Source of the DNA: Mesodorylaimus sp. YZB2_4 | Lineage: Eukaryota > Nematoda > Enoplea > Dorylaimida > Dorylaimidae | Direction: 5' to 3' | Assembly: GCA_030248295.1 (NCBI GenBank) | Contig: JASANH010000072.1 | Span: forward strand, 186,001-250,000 | Length of the DNA stretch: 64,000 nt | In this document: in pieces, positions 22,172 through 34,300 of the stretch | How the letters are laid out: each line of letters opens with the position of its first letter | How positions within the stretch are numbered: the first letter of the stretch is position 1 | Made by a program: the position numbers and the translations under genes | Notes under the pieces: generated by a model | Databases searched by the model: none | Told to the model about the DNA's origin: nothing | Seen by the model: only the letters and a program-made list of their open reading frames with translations

Positions 22172-25100
22172 ATGTTCAGAAGATGTGTCAAAATTGGTCG
22201 CATACTGGGGGTCAATGGAGTGGTAAGTGCGAATGGGGACATCGTTAAGGTTTTCTCAATTTCAAAGATATTTCCAAATATGAAAGAATAAAAAACAAGA
22301 AAAATAGATGAATGATGCAATTGAGGAAAACATTTTCTGGACTTTCTTATTTGGAGAAAATTCGATTGTGAGTTTTTTTGACAGTGACTATTTCTGATTC
22401 GCTGGCCGGCTTATCTTTTCTGGTTCAATATTATGCAATTTGAAGTCCCCGACAATCAATTTAATAAGGTCCTGCGGGATTTATGGCTAGAAATCTTCAA
22501 AAGTTTTTAAAGTCCCGATTAGTGGGAGGACCTTACTCAATTTTAGGGCATCACCAAAGATTTTCGAATAAAACGATTTGTGCGAAAGAAGAGCAAAAAG
22601 AAAAAATTGGTTGAAATAAATGAATTAAATTAGCCATCGCCATATGTGCTGATTTTCCTCGCTGATTCTGATTTTTCTGAAGGATTGACTCTCTTCTGAT
22701 TGACTGACTTGACTGATTTTTGCCCACTCTGACAGCACTGATTGCATGTGCCATGTGCGCAAAACCATGACAGTACAAATAATTTTTTCCAAACTTCCTT
22801 ACCAGATTTGAGCATGTTCAAGCTTTCAGAAAAACCAACTGGAGAACAGAAGGATGTTATCCTTGTACGAGCACGAGGGCATGCAATTACTCCAACGTGC
22901 TGGCATATGTGTGCCTGAATTCGATGTGGCCACGACTGAAAATGAGGCCTTCGATATTGCTCAAAGATTGGGTGAGTACCTACTTAAGTCTTACGCCATT
23001 ATGAGGGCGCTCACGCCAGTTTGCGTGCAGTGCATTGGACACTGACAGGCCACTGAGCAGCATGCACAACTCCGTGCACACCACTGCTGTAGTGTGACAA
23101 CCGCAGCTCTGAGTGAAAAAGGCAAGTCTAGCGACCGTACCTGCTGCTGAAACATCAACCCGACGGGTTGACATTTCCCAGCCAGAGGAGATCGATTACT
23201 CTCCCACTAGTCATGGCCTTCTGCAATGCAGGGTGCAGTGCAAGCCGTCCATCCTTCATGCTCTCTGTTTCCTGCCCTGACCTAGGACTTTATTTCAGGT
23301 GGCAACAACATTACAGTCAAAGCTGAAATACCCGAGTTTGTGAGTGATAGAACAAAAGGCATGTTCGACAGCGGCTTGCACGGGTGTGTCCATTTTGTCT
23401 TCAAGTAAGTCATGTATTCCCCTATCTTATCTGTGGCCAAGTATACTTTTCTGCAGTCCCGACGAAGCCAAATACATCGCAAGTAAAATGCTCGGCTCCA
23501 CTTTGCGTTCTGGTGCTGGGCCAGACGCTGAAAAGCCACCCGTTTGTCAGCATGTAATTGTTCGTCGTCGATCATATGCAACAAGAAAAGCACGCATCGG
23601 AATTTTCTTGGATCCAGAAGAAAATGTATGAAAAACTGTCGGAAATGTTTTTTGTTTCAAAAATCAATTGAAAACTTATTTTTTAAAATTTTTCTCACAT
23701 TTTTTAGGGTCCTATACTTTATGGTTGCAAAGTTGGAATTGCGGATTGTAGAGACTGTAAATTACACAAGCATCATCCGTGTCCCTTGTTGAGATTCCCA
23801 ATTGATATTAAGAAGGGCTTGACCAGAGATGATGCTTATATTTTGGCCAGAGGGCTGGAATTCAAGAAACCTAGTACCGTAAGCGAAAAATAATATTTTC
23901 TGTAAACTATCACCTGTATTACTGTATATTCAGGCAGCCGATGTTCTGATCCAGTTGTATGGCGTGTTTCTCAACAACGACTGCAAAAGTCTGGAAATAT
24001 TTTCGTTGACCGAAGATATAAAAGGAAAACGTAAGTGTAGCATACTGTAACCGCTATATAGCACGTGATCTGAATCAAAATATGCTGTATTAGGTTACGC
24101 TTGCTCGACACTAAAGAATTTTAAAGGATAGCTTGCAGAGTAAAATTGTTTGCTCATTAAAGAGATAAAATCTGATATAAGACATAAGTTTATTGCAGGG
24201 ATCGGGTAAGAGTTGATACTGGTCAGTGAGCATACAGTGGCTATATCCATGAAAATGTAAATCGTGCACTTTTACATGCAGTATAAAAACTTGCCTTGAC
24301 TTGCTTGTGCATGTTTTTATATTCATGCAGATTGCATGCATATTCATGCATACATGGGGTATATTCTGACTAAGGTTCGAATTAGAGGATATATGTGTGT
24401 ATGTCTATCGTATGTGTGAAAAATGATATACATTAGTTATCTTTTCTATATCTAAATATAAATATATATAAATATATAATTTTTTTATAGTTATAACTAT
24501 ATACGGGTATATATATATGTATATATACATACATGCAATTATATATATGTGTGTATACTGTACCTACATATACGCGCATACACATACAGTCATGTTGTTG
24601 CATACATACGCATGTACGCCTATGTATACCCTTATGCATAAATGCATTTATAAAGGAATTTCATCTTGACTTGCAGTTCGCACTGGAGCTTAATCACCTT
24701 CGCCTTTTTAGTTTACTGTTATGACTGTAGCATGGTCGTTGACGACGATGCTAAATTTCGCCTGCAAAGTATAATTCCCATAACCGATCCAAGATGGCGT
24801 ACGTTTCAAGCACCAAAATTCGACCCTCGATATTCCGATTCATTAGCAAATGTTGCTTGCATCGGTAAGACCAGGTTATAATCTATACCCTCTGAGGTCA
24901 CCTCGAGATATAACTTGAGGTTATAAGTAGCTAGATGGCCTTTTGTCCAGGTTATATCCATCATGGGGTCAAACTCGGAAGGTCAACTCAAGGTATAACT
25001 AGCCAGTTACAGTACACCAAAGGCGTCCACATATTTTAGACTTCGATCTGATGCTCTGTCTTCTAGTATATCGTTTTCAGTGGCAAGCTCAGTTCAGTAT

Positions 25101-26662
25101 TATACTGTGATAACCTGGTTATAACAGTATGAATGATATACTTCCCCCATTTAGTGAATGGATCAGGCTTGGGCATGGCTTCCATGGATTCTATTTATTT
25201 GAATGGAGGAAACGTGGCACGGTGCGAAGAAGTTGGCGGAGGGGGCAACCATGTCGAGCCCGAACAGTTGACGAAAACTTTGGCCTCTATGATGGCTGAT
25301 CCTGAGGTAAGCTGATTGATTAGGTAGGAAGTAATTAGCTCTTTTCAAAGGAGGGGACTTACCTGCGGCTGAAACATCAACCCGAGGGGTTGCCGTTTGC
25401 CAGGTAGGGGAAATCGATTACTCTCGCCCACCAGGCGCCAGGGCTACAGAGGTTATAGAATTGAGATTACGCCAGCTAACAATAAGATACAAATGTAAGA
25501 ATAGAAGCTAGAGCAGAAGAAATGAGAAGTGAGGAATTATAAAATGGAAAGTCCACTGAAAAAATTGCCGATGAGCTGTTCTGGTCAACACCAGACTGCT
25601 CCTAGATGATCCCTGCAAATACATCAATTTCAGATTAACACAATTCTAATCAATATTTTCGATGCCCGATCGACTGATGACGTTATAACCAAAGGCATAT
25701 TACACGCTCTGAAGGATTTGACGCCGAGTCAAGCAACGATTCCTATTATTCTACGACTGCACGGGGCTGAACAGTCAGGTGGCTTGAATGTGGTGAACGC
25801 ATTGTCGGATAGTGTTCTGTGCCCGATGTATGCATGCGACGATTACGACCAGGCTGTCAAATTGGTGAGTGGCCTACCGATTAGCAGGGACAGAGTAGCG
25901 GAGCCGATTATCAGTCGTCATTTGACTGGTCTTGCGTGTGGCTGATGTCCCATACACATACACACTGTAACCCGTCAGTTTCAGTTGACCGCCCCAGGCA
26001 GGGGTTACAACACGCAGCACATCGCTTTGGCATAGTACATACATATACATACTAAATTTGAGATCAAACCATTCCTTCGCAATGAGAAGATCTTCATTAA
26101 AACAGGCACTGGACAACTGAGGCATGACGGACTGATATCACAACCTGCGTCATGCTGGGTAAAGTTGCATGAAGAGACTGAGCTGTTCACTAGGCCACAA
26201 ATCTAAGGTTTCACATGGATGGAGAAGCACATCAAAATACATTTGCAGCGGCCATCTTTTTCTTTGCACAACGTTGGCCTCCTTTTTTTACTTCAATTGC
26301 TAGCACTTCTTCTAAGCTTTAGAAAGCCTAAAATGGGCAATTTTGCACAAGAGCACACGCCAAAGCCGTCAGAATTCCTACAAACCCCTCACATGCGTTT
26401 GTATTTCAAGGATTAACAGTTCCAGACACATGGTAGCCCTAGTGCCAAGTGGTCTGGGCACCACCAGACACCTAAAGCTTTACCATTTTTCGTTTTTCAG
26501 GCTGTCGATCTTGCCAACAACGTAGCACACCACAGAAAACTGCTGGCCTCTCGGCACGATATTGTTGCCGACGATGAAAAGGCAAGCATATTACTTCAAG
26601 CTGCTACTGTTGCTCGCATTCCATCATTACGCAGCGAGGACAGAATTGTCGCCTTGACGTGA
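22172..26662 (+). CDS. Diverged succinyl-CoA ligase beta subunit (SUCLA2-like)
   Basis: Exons: 22172-22222, 22830-22971, 23299-23404, 23457-23625, 23708-23878, 23934-24030, 24712-24864, 25155-25306, 25634-25864, 26501-26662; 477 aa (human SUCLA2 is 463). Exon 1 (MFRRCVKIGRIL) looks like a mitochondrial presequence. Family anchors are SLYEHEGMQLLQRAG, VHFVFNPDEAK, LYGVFLNND, VNGSGLGMASMD, LINIFDA and ACDDYDQAVKL. Normal enzymes join CoA and succinate in the TCA cycle using an ATP-grasp fold. Here the LAGGRGKG nucleotide loop is replaced by PEFVSDRTKG, the EINP metal motif reads EIFS, and the segment normally GGVNIEDVA is a Cys/His cluster (CRDCKLHKHHPC). So it is probably not a functional ligase subunit; a regulatory or new role is possible. 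The frame is intact. Confidence 0.83.
23139..23215 (+). repeat. Recurrent ~65-base module, copy 2
   Basis: Good copy: ACCTGCTGCTGAAACATC, then CAACCCGACGGGTTG (perfect inverted arms), then CCCAGCCAGAGGAGATCGAT and TACTCTCCC. It is located in intron 2 of the SUCLA2-like gene. Confidence 0.8.
24430..24640. repeat. AT-rich dinucleotide tract in SUCLA2-like intron 6
   Basis: This consists of TATATA, ATATATGT and CATACAT words with interruptions. It lies in a 681-base intron and has no coding content. Confidence 0.75.
25361..25440 (+). repeat. Recurrent ~65-base module, copy 3
   Basis: ACCTGCGGCTGAAACATC, CAACCCGAGGGGTTG, AGGGGAAATCGATTACTC and then GGCGCCAGGGC. It is in intron 8 of the SUCLA2-like gene and in the same orientation as copy 2. 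Confidence 0.8.
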
Positions 26663-26664
26663 TT

Positions 26665-26735
26665 TGAAATCCCTGGCTTGCCTTGGACAGACTAGGGCTG
26701 ACCAAAGAATGGCACCCTTGGAACAGCTCCTGATC
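26665..26735 (-). mobile_element. BEL-type LTR terminal fragment
   Basis: TGAAATCCCTGGCTTGCC and ACAGACTAGGGCTGACCA match the terminal part of the complete LTR at 61971-62350. Only ~70 bases of LTR are recognisable. It begins 3 bases after the stop codon of the SUCLA2-like gene, so it must lie in that gene's 3' UTR. Confidence 0.75.
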
Positions 26736-28396
26736 GACTAAATCTGATGATACTGAAATCACACTCCACTCCACTTGATGTACAGTACAGTATACACTTT
26801 TTACACTATTTCCGTCCTGTTAATTGTACTGTAAGCCTTCTGATGACAGTTCGTTTCTTTTGTGAAACAACAAAATCGTTTTCGTTATGTGTACTTGGCA
26901 CTTTTCTGCAGACACAGTTCTCTGGACCTCTTTTTTATTTGAGAGCAGCCTTTTATCAGCACTATTCAGCGCACTCGAGGCATGAAAACAGTATTTACCC
27001 AGGCCAGGCGGGAGTCGAGCCCTCCACTGTAAGCACCCATCATGAATCGCCTAAATTCGCTTCCAGGCCACGACCAGCTTCTTATTTTACGGTAAAACAA
27101 AATGAATGTGTTAGAAGCAGCCCTGTTCATTAGCTGCCTTGAAGAGATAAGGTTAAGCGCCAATACAAACTCCAAGACCCAAAGCACAGAAAATCTTGCT
27201 TTGGTTGTTCGATGTTGTAACATGTCGTTGCGTTGCAGATGGTGATCAGGGCAGTCAACGCGAAAATACGTGTCTTCAGTTTCCATTCTCTTCTCAAGCG
27301 CATGTTTTTGGCAATTTCTCTCGATTTTGGGCGTCTAGATTGCATAGCACGGCTTCTCATAAACCTATAGATTGCATGAATTATTTTATGTATTTCAGTT
27401 GCTTGAACATACAATTAGAGTATCGCCCCAATTGTTGTGTGTACATGAGGAGAAAGTAGACCACAAGATTGACACAAATACGAGTAGAACTCATAAGTCA
27501 GGCAACAGATTACGCCCGCTGCGTCTTATTGATTACGGGCGCAGGTGTGCAGAGGAGACTTGGGTTTAACCGTGAAAACAAGGCAGGTACACTACCTTAT
27601 CAACATTTGGCGGGCCCTAAACCTGTTCAGCGAGGCCTACCCAGCTGCTTTAATTTAAACACTAATTTTGAGTCTATTTGTGCTAAAAAATCGAGTAAAA
27701 CTTGTGGATGGAAGACTCTTAGTGCAATCATGCGCCATAACCAGTAGGATAACAAAATCGACTCGAATGAGTCCTCTCTGGAACGGATTATTAGACCCGT
27801 CTATCGAGGAGCCAATCACTTCGCAGTGATAGCTTGTGGGCCATTGATCCCATCTTTCAATCAATATTTGCTTTAGCGTTCCAAACCGTCGTAAAAAGTA
27901 GCATAGCCTTGTCTTCAAGCCTCCTAAATTTATTCAGGCTGACGTCAAAACTCCCTGTGGACTTAATTATTAGCCAGAAGACCTTTCGAGTGCAAAGATC
28001 TGTTCCAAGAGGAGATTTCTTTTAAAAACGTTCTTGGCATACTCTGTCTGTCCTCTCATTGTATCAGAATTTAAGTCGTCAGCAGCTAATGAAATAATCA
28101 CTGCATCCTGCCCACGTTTATTGACTCTTTTGTTGTCGTAACTAAGCAGATAGCCGCTTTGGTCTCACGAGCACAAATGACCCCGCTACTATTAATTATT
28201 ACTCCTTATGAATTTGTGAAACCTTTTGTCTCAGAGAAGGTTCAGGGTCTCAGAGAAGGTTACAAAGTCTAGGTAGCGGGAAAAACTCACATTTGCTCAC
28301 ATCTTCTAAACTCTTATCGCGCTTGTAAAATGGCAAATTCCAAGTAAAATTGAATTGATTCTATTCAGTGACTTCATTTTTATCAAAACGTTCGGA
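26736..28396. other. Intergenic region before receptor gene A
   Basis: This contains a family A SINE copy (26960-27077). The rest has only short frames without motifs. No obvious TATA box precedes gene A. Confidence 0.5.
26960..27077 (-). repeat. tRNA-like SINE, family A, copy 2
   Basis: The minus-strand order is a tRNA-like head with GGCCTGGAAGCG, then a B-box-like AGGGCTCGACTCCCGCC, then a tail ending CCTCGAGTGCGCTGAA. It is more diverged than copies 1 and 3. Confidence 0.65.
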
Positions 28397-31300
28397 ATGA
28401 GGAATTTTCATTTGCTGGTGCCATCTGCTATTTTGCTACTTTTTGCATCTGCACAATCTGTCGTGGGAGTATGCTTACTGCAAACACTACTTCTTTGCCC
28501 GCCATCTCCCACTGTGCCAGGAAAGAGAAGTTCCTGTCTAGGGACGGGCTCAGGCTCCACTAAGCCTCGATGTAAGTATTATATTTCCATCATTTCTGAT
28601 GATCAGACAGCCAGTAAGCTGAAACAAATTTTTAGGTGACCCACGCAATTGCGCTAAGCATGATGTGAGCGGGTTAGCCACTTACTTATTCGACGATAAA
28701 TGCTACGGAGTGTTCAATCTGAAGACAACGTGGGAAAATAGCTACCAGAAGTGCAATGACCTTGCTAGCGAATCCAGCCTGGCGATGAGCTACGGCCGAG
28801 CGGCAACATTCACCAACTTCAGCGACTACATCGAAGTCTTGAGCAAAATAATGATACTAGCCAAGGAGGAGGAGGTTCCAGATGGAAAAACAGCCAAGAT
28901 CAATTTAGATAAGCCCATTTGGTTGGGCGCAGGGTCAGTGTCGGGCGGCGACAAAATATCCGACTATTGCTGGATGAGCACGTCGTGCCAAATGGCTTCT
29001 CAAGTTTCGAGTCAGCAGACAAGCATTAAAGTGGCAGCGACGGCGACGCCCTCTTCGCCATCCTGTCTTGCAGTGGATGATATAAAAAAGCCCACAGTAT
29101 TCAAGGGTTTTGATTGCGCTGAGAAACACTTCATGCTATGCGAATTCGGTGAGCATATTGATTTCGATTGAGAAAGTCAGCATGCGCAGCATTCAACTTT
29201 TTAGGTTGCGAAGCTTCTTCTCCTCCTGCGATATGCTCGGCTCCTGAGCAGACCACCACACTTCTGCCACCAGTTGGTACGCAATCTCAGAAGAAATGCC
29301 CTGCTCATGGCGTCTGTGCATTCGACCCATGTAAGGAGCGCGTAACGATTTTTAAAAAGCCTTTGTCCGACTCCTTCTTGGCCTGTGTCATGCCAGCAGA
29401 TTCCACCGCTGGTCGCTGCCCTATAGGCCAAACATCGGCCGGCCCACCGACCCGGCCGAGCCGACTTGCCGATTCGGGCCGGATCGGTTTGGCGGAACCT
29501 ACCCAAGCTGTGGGTCGATCAGATCAAAATTTTGAGTTCCCGCCAAAATCATTTTTTATGGCTTTCGAGTATATCTCCATGCGGGCGGCTAGAATTCCCA
29601 GTTCACCCCACTGTAGTGGCCGCCCATGAATGACATACCAAAGCATTCTGTGTATCCATGGCCGTTCATAGTGCCACAAAATTCGCCACTCGAGCGTAGA
29701 GAGTGGAGAGTAGCACAGTAATCCGCGTAACTCAATATTACCCTGTGCGCTACAGCTACCCCCTGGAGTGCGTTGGAGTAGGTAAAGAATTTACGCGGCA
29801 CTAACGAGCAGGATGTGTTTCCTACCCCCGCACGCTACAGAACCCGTATTTCCCATCTCACTTATTTCTCACCCAGTCTGACCAAAATCTCAGCATCAGG
29901 GTGCAATCTCACAAAGGTCTCGCAAGGTTCTTAGAAAGATCTGCGTCTTAGAAGTAAAGATCTTAGAAAGAGGGCCACCAATGCTGTGCAGGGCACCCTT
30001 GTTCTGACTGACGATGAGATCTAGGTCAATTCTAACCAGGGTCTCTGAGAAAAATGGCAAAGATCTTTGTGAGAAAATGTCATTATGGGGACACGGCTAA
30101 CGGAAACACGCATTTTTTAATTAGCCGAATCTGTGAACAAGGAAGCGCCAGACTATCAATAAGCCTAAGCCTTAGCCTAGGATTAGATAGAAAATGATGT
30201 CATGCAAAAAGAAACGGATAGAACACATCCTGCTCGCTAATGCTGACAAGTTTTTCCGACCACAAATCTGCCCCATCATCTTCGCAATCGCTCACATCAA
30301 TCGATATAAAAGGCTACCACCATAAAAAGTTTATCAACATCACAAAGCATCGTTCGAACGGCGTTGCAATTATTCAGTCGTCATTACCCACTGCCCAAGA
30401 GGAACGTTTTTCCACATTTTAATTTTTTTATCGAAGTTCTTACCGTGGGCTTTTTGCGAATGGTTATCAATTAGTCTGCGGGTCTATGTGCAAATAGTCT
30501 TCGGATTTCAAGCCACAAATAGCTTAGCTTGTTTGCAGTTAAACTAAATTTTTCCATATTGGTGCTGCGCCAACAGAGGTCAGCTAATAACAAACTTGTA
30601 AGCCCTGCCTCTCACGCTTAGTACGCACCCCACTGGCCCGCCCGCCTAACCCACCGGCCTCGTGGCCTGGTGGGTTAGGCGTCTGCCTCTCACGCAGTTA
30701 CGGGCGAGTGTTCGACTCGCGGGCCGGTAGATCATTTCGTGTAAAATGTGTCCCTTCACCCTCGAGTGCGCATAAGCGTTTGGTGATGAGGTAAAACATG
30801 AACATTAGCACTAACAGGGGAGGGATCGATTCCTGCCTGCCTGGGTAAAGTGAAAAATGATTGTCGTATGTGTGCTCCTTCGCCCTCGAGTGCGCTGTGA
30901 CTTGACGAAAACCCAGTTATGTTCGCGTTTTCCTTTTCTTGTTCACGTGAATTATTGTTAGAGTCCAAGATTTTGTTATGCTCATAGGTAACGCCACCGC
31001 GGCATGCGTTGGGGACCAGAACACAATCACCTACATGCACAACGATATCTGCTATGCGATCCGTTTGGACGTGGTGAAACAATGGAAGGAAACGGCTAAA
31101 GATTGTCCGCCTATCAAATACGGATATTCGAGGCCAGCCGTTTTCACTAATACAAGCGACTATCTCACCGTCATTTCAAACCTGAGACAGAAGATGAATG
31201 CGACCAGAACAACCAACAATTTAGTCTGGTTAGGAGCACTTGCTTCTGGCTTGTCTGCACGCCAGCTGTCTGATTTTTGTTGGCGGATTGATGCGACTAC

Positions 31301-34300
31301 AGGCGGATCGCAGGTCACAACAGAGTCAATTCCAGTTAATACGACTCTATTGAAAAGCGGAGACCCGGCTGGTCTCGCTGCTGATCCATTCAACCCATTC
31401 AGTTTTTACGCTGTCAAAGTCGATGACGGAGATGCCGCAAGAAAGTTTCCTATGATTTGTGAATTGGGTAAGGAAATTTTCATCGAAACAGAGTTTCAAA
31501 GGCGACTGTCACTGTTTTGCTGCAGGCTGTGGTTTCACGGAAATCGATTGCCCACTTCCAGCAGTTGATAAAGCATGCGATAACACAGCATGTCCGTTCG
31601 GAGTACCTGAAACCACAACGACATCGACTAGCTCAACGACTCAGACGACCACTGCGAGTGGCACAGCAACACAGAGTCCGCCGCCAACAAGCACATCCAC
31701 CACGACTGTCGCTGATTCCGCAACCTCGACCACTATTGTCACGGCGTCGAGCCCTGCAAAGACTACTACCATTGATCTTACGACCTCTTCGAGTCCTACA
31801 ATGACAGATAGCCCGCCATCAAGAAGCTCCACTTCGAATCTTGCTGATTCCACAGCTTCGACCACTTCAGTCACTTTCTCGAGGCCTTCAAAGACCACAA
31901 CAATCGCGGAAACTATTTCAACAAGTCACTGCACAAGAACGACACCAATCACCTCCACCACCACAACCTCGACCACTTCAGTCACTGCGTCGAGCCCTTC
32001 AAAGACTATTTCAACAAGTCATTGCACAAGAACGACACCAATCACGTCCACCACCACAACCTCGACCATTTCTGTCGCTGCATCAAGCCCTTCGAAGACT
32101 ACTACCATCGCGGACGTACTTTCAACAAGTCATTGGACACGACCGACAACGACATCTTCTACTCCTTCATGTAAGTGACCTGGCCCAGTTTCACCGAGGC
32201 ACTTACAAGTGTTACAAACGCCACAAGTGACAATTTTACGAGAATCCGCCTTTGAAACAAACTTACAAGTTAGAAATGCAAGCGTGAGAGATGCATGCTG
32301 ACAAGGAGCCTGGGAGCCGTCCAGGATGAACACGCTGCAAGTATAGAGAATGCGGGCAACAAGTCACGAGGCTGACCAATGAGCGTCGCACCGCGATTTT
32401 TCTAGCCCTTGTAAAAAAGGAGACTTGTAGAGAGCGAATTGTGAAAGATCGAACCTGGCCAAGCAAATTAGCCAAAATTTAGAAGGCAGCAGCGCATTGA
32501 ATTTTCGGAAGGTGAAGGCGCAAGGTGCTTTGTTAGTTAGGCCCCTTTGCAGGGCGGACAAATTCTGGTTTCCTGCCATCATAATTAGCCTGTCAGAAGA
32601 CGAAAAGAAAGCAATCCATAGTGAAAACACAGGGCGAATATATGAAAACCAGCGATTCTACAGATCTCACAAGCCTCGTTCTGACTCGTAGAAAAAGTCT
32701 CGTAACTCTAGGAGCTGTCACTGTATCATTTTGGTGAAAATCGAGTCGCTTGTGTACTCGTAACTTGTGAGCTTGTAGCTTGTGAAGCGTGTGACTTGTA
32801 TTGCTTGTGACTCGATGAAACCTGGCCCTGGACGAAAAGAGAGTGTCCATCCAACATCACAATCTTTCTAGGTGATGCGGCAGCGGCATGCTCAGCCAGC
32901 TCGTTGCCTAGAGTCCTCTATGGCAACGTCTGCTATGTCTTAATGGGGAACGTGAACTTGTCGTGGGATGCGAGCTACAGCACATGTACTAGCAGAAGCG
33001 CAATTTTCTCCCCTCCAATGGATTATGGTCGAATGGCCGTCTTCTACAACCACACCATGTACACTGACATCATGCAGCAGCTGTACATTGGTTCGAACAA
33101 CAGTGGTCCAGTGTGGCTTGCTGCGCGTACTTCCAACCTAAGCAGCGGAAATGACCTCTCGGAATTCTGCTGGATGAGCAGTCAATCGCAATATGGCTCG
33201 CAGGTCGACCATCGATCTTTGTCTTTAAGCCCTCCGCTGGCGGGACCACCACCCTACTGCCTTTCTGCACGACTTGGAAACCCGCAGCAGTTCATCACAT
33301 CGTCTTGCTCTGAAAATATATCCACACCTATGGTCATATGTGAATTTGGTGAGTGCATCTTATTTGACTAGAATATTCACATGTTTCGAAGGCCTTCTTA
33401 TAGGATGTAATCGACCACAGAATGCCACATGTCCAGGATCGCCAGCTCCAAACTCTGTGTGCAGTGAAGGCTCTTGCAGCATACAACCACCGCTGCCGAC
33501 TACCGCAAGCGTGAGCGACCTTCTATCGTCATCAGCAGCTCCCCCTAGCACTAGAGAAACACCGAGCCCCACATCCTCTGCTGCAAGGTCCAGCTCTCTA
33601 GCTCAAACCTCATCTACATTCAGCACATCCTCCTCAATGACAGTTCCAACTACTTCGACATCAAGTGCGAGCACTGTCCCGACTGCTACGACCTCAAGTT
33701 ATTTAGTTTCGACTTCAAAACCGCGCATTACTTCTTCGACATGTACCCTTTCTCCTGGAACAACAAGAGTACTCCCACTAACCACGTCAAGCTTAGCACT
33801 GGAAGAGTCCAGCATTTCGATCGTTCACTCGACAGCTGCGTCGAGCAAAGCACCCACTCCAACATCGGCACCAACATCAACGACTCCATGGCCGTCTACG
33901 ACTTCACTGAATAGTCTTGCCAGTTCTTCAACTACTACGAGCCTAAATTTGACATCCATTTTGCCCGCCAGCCCCCCAACCATACCTGCGACAACACTGA
34001 ACATTATATCTTCTACAATGACTAATCCACAGACGATCGCGAGTGACAACACTATCAGCACCAGCTTATCCAATTCACCCTCTGTTGCCACAACAACGCG
34101 CCCGCTGGGCACTTCTAGCACGACTTCATCCGCCACAACCTCTCTTGCCCTAACGACTATCGCTGCAGGCACTTCTTCGAGTAGCACGATTTCACCCACT
34201 ACATCTACCAGCGCCACGATGACATCGACTCAAAACCCATCTACTGCGAAATCCACCACCCTACGGCCAGTAACCTCGCCAGCTGCTTCATCAGCGAAAG

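Noticed and set aside
21901-22320. Minus-strand 139-codon frame before the SUCLA2-like gene
   Set aside because: It lies over a CpG-rich promoter-like region. No family motif or splice sites, and it overlaps exon 1 of the opposite gene.
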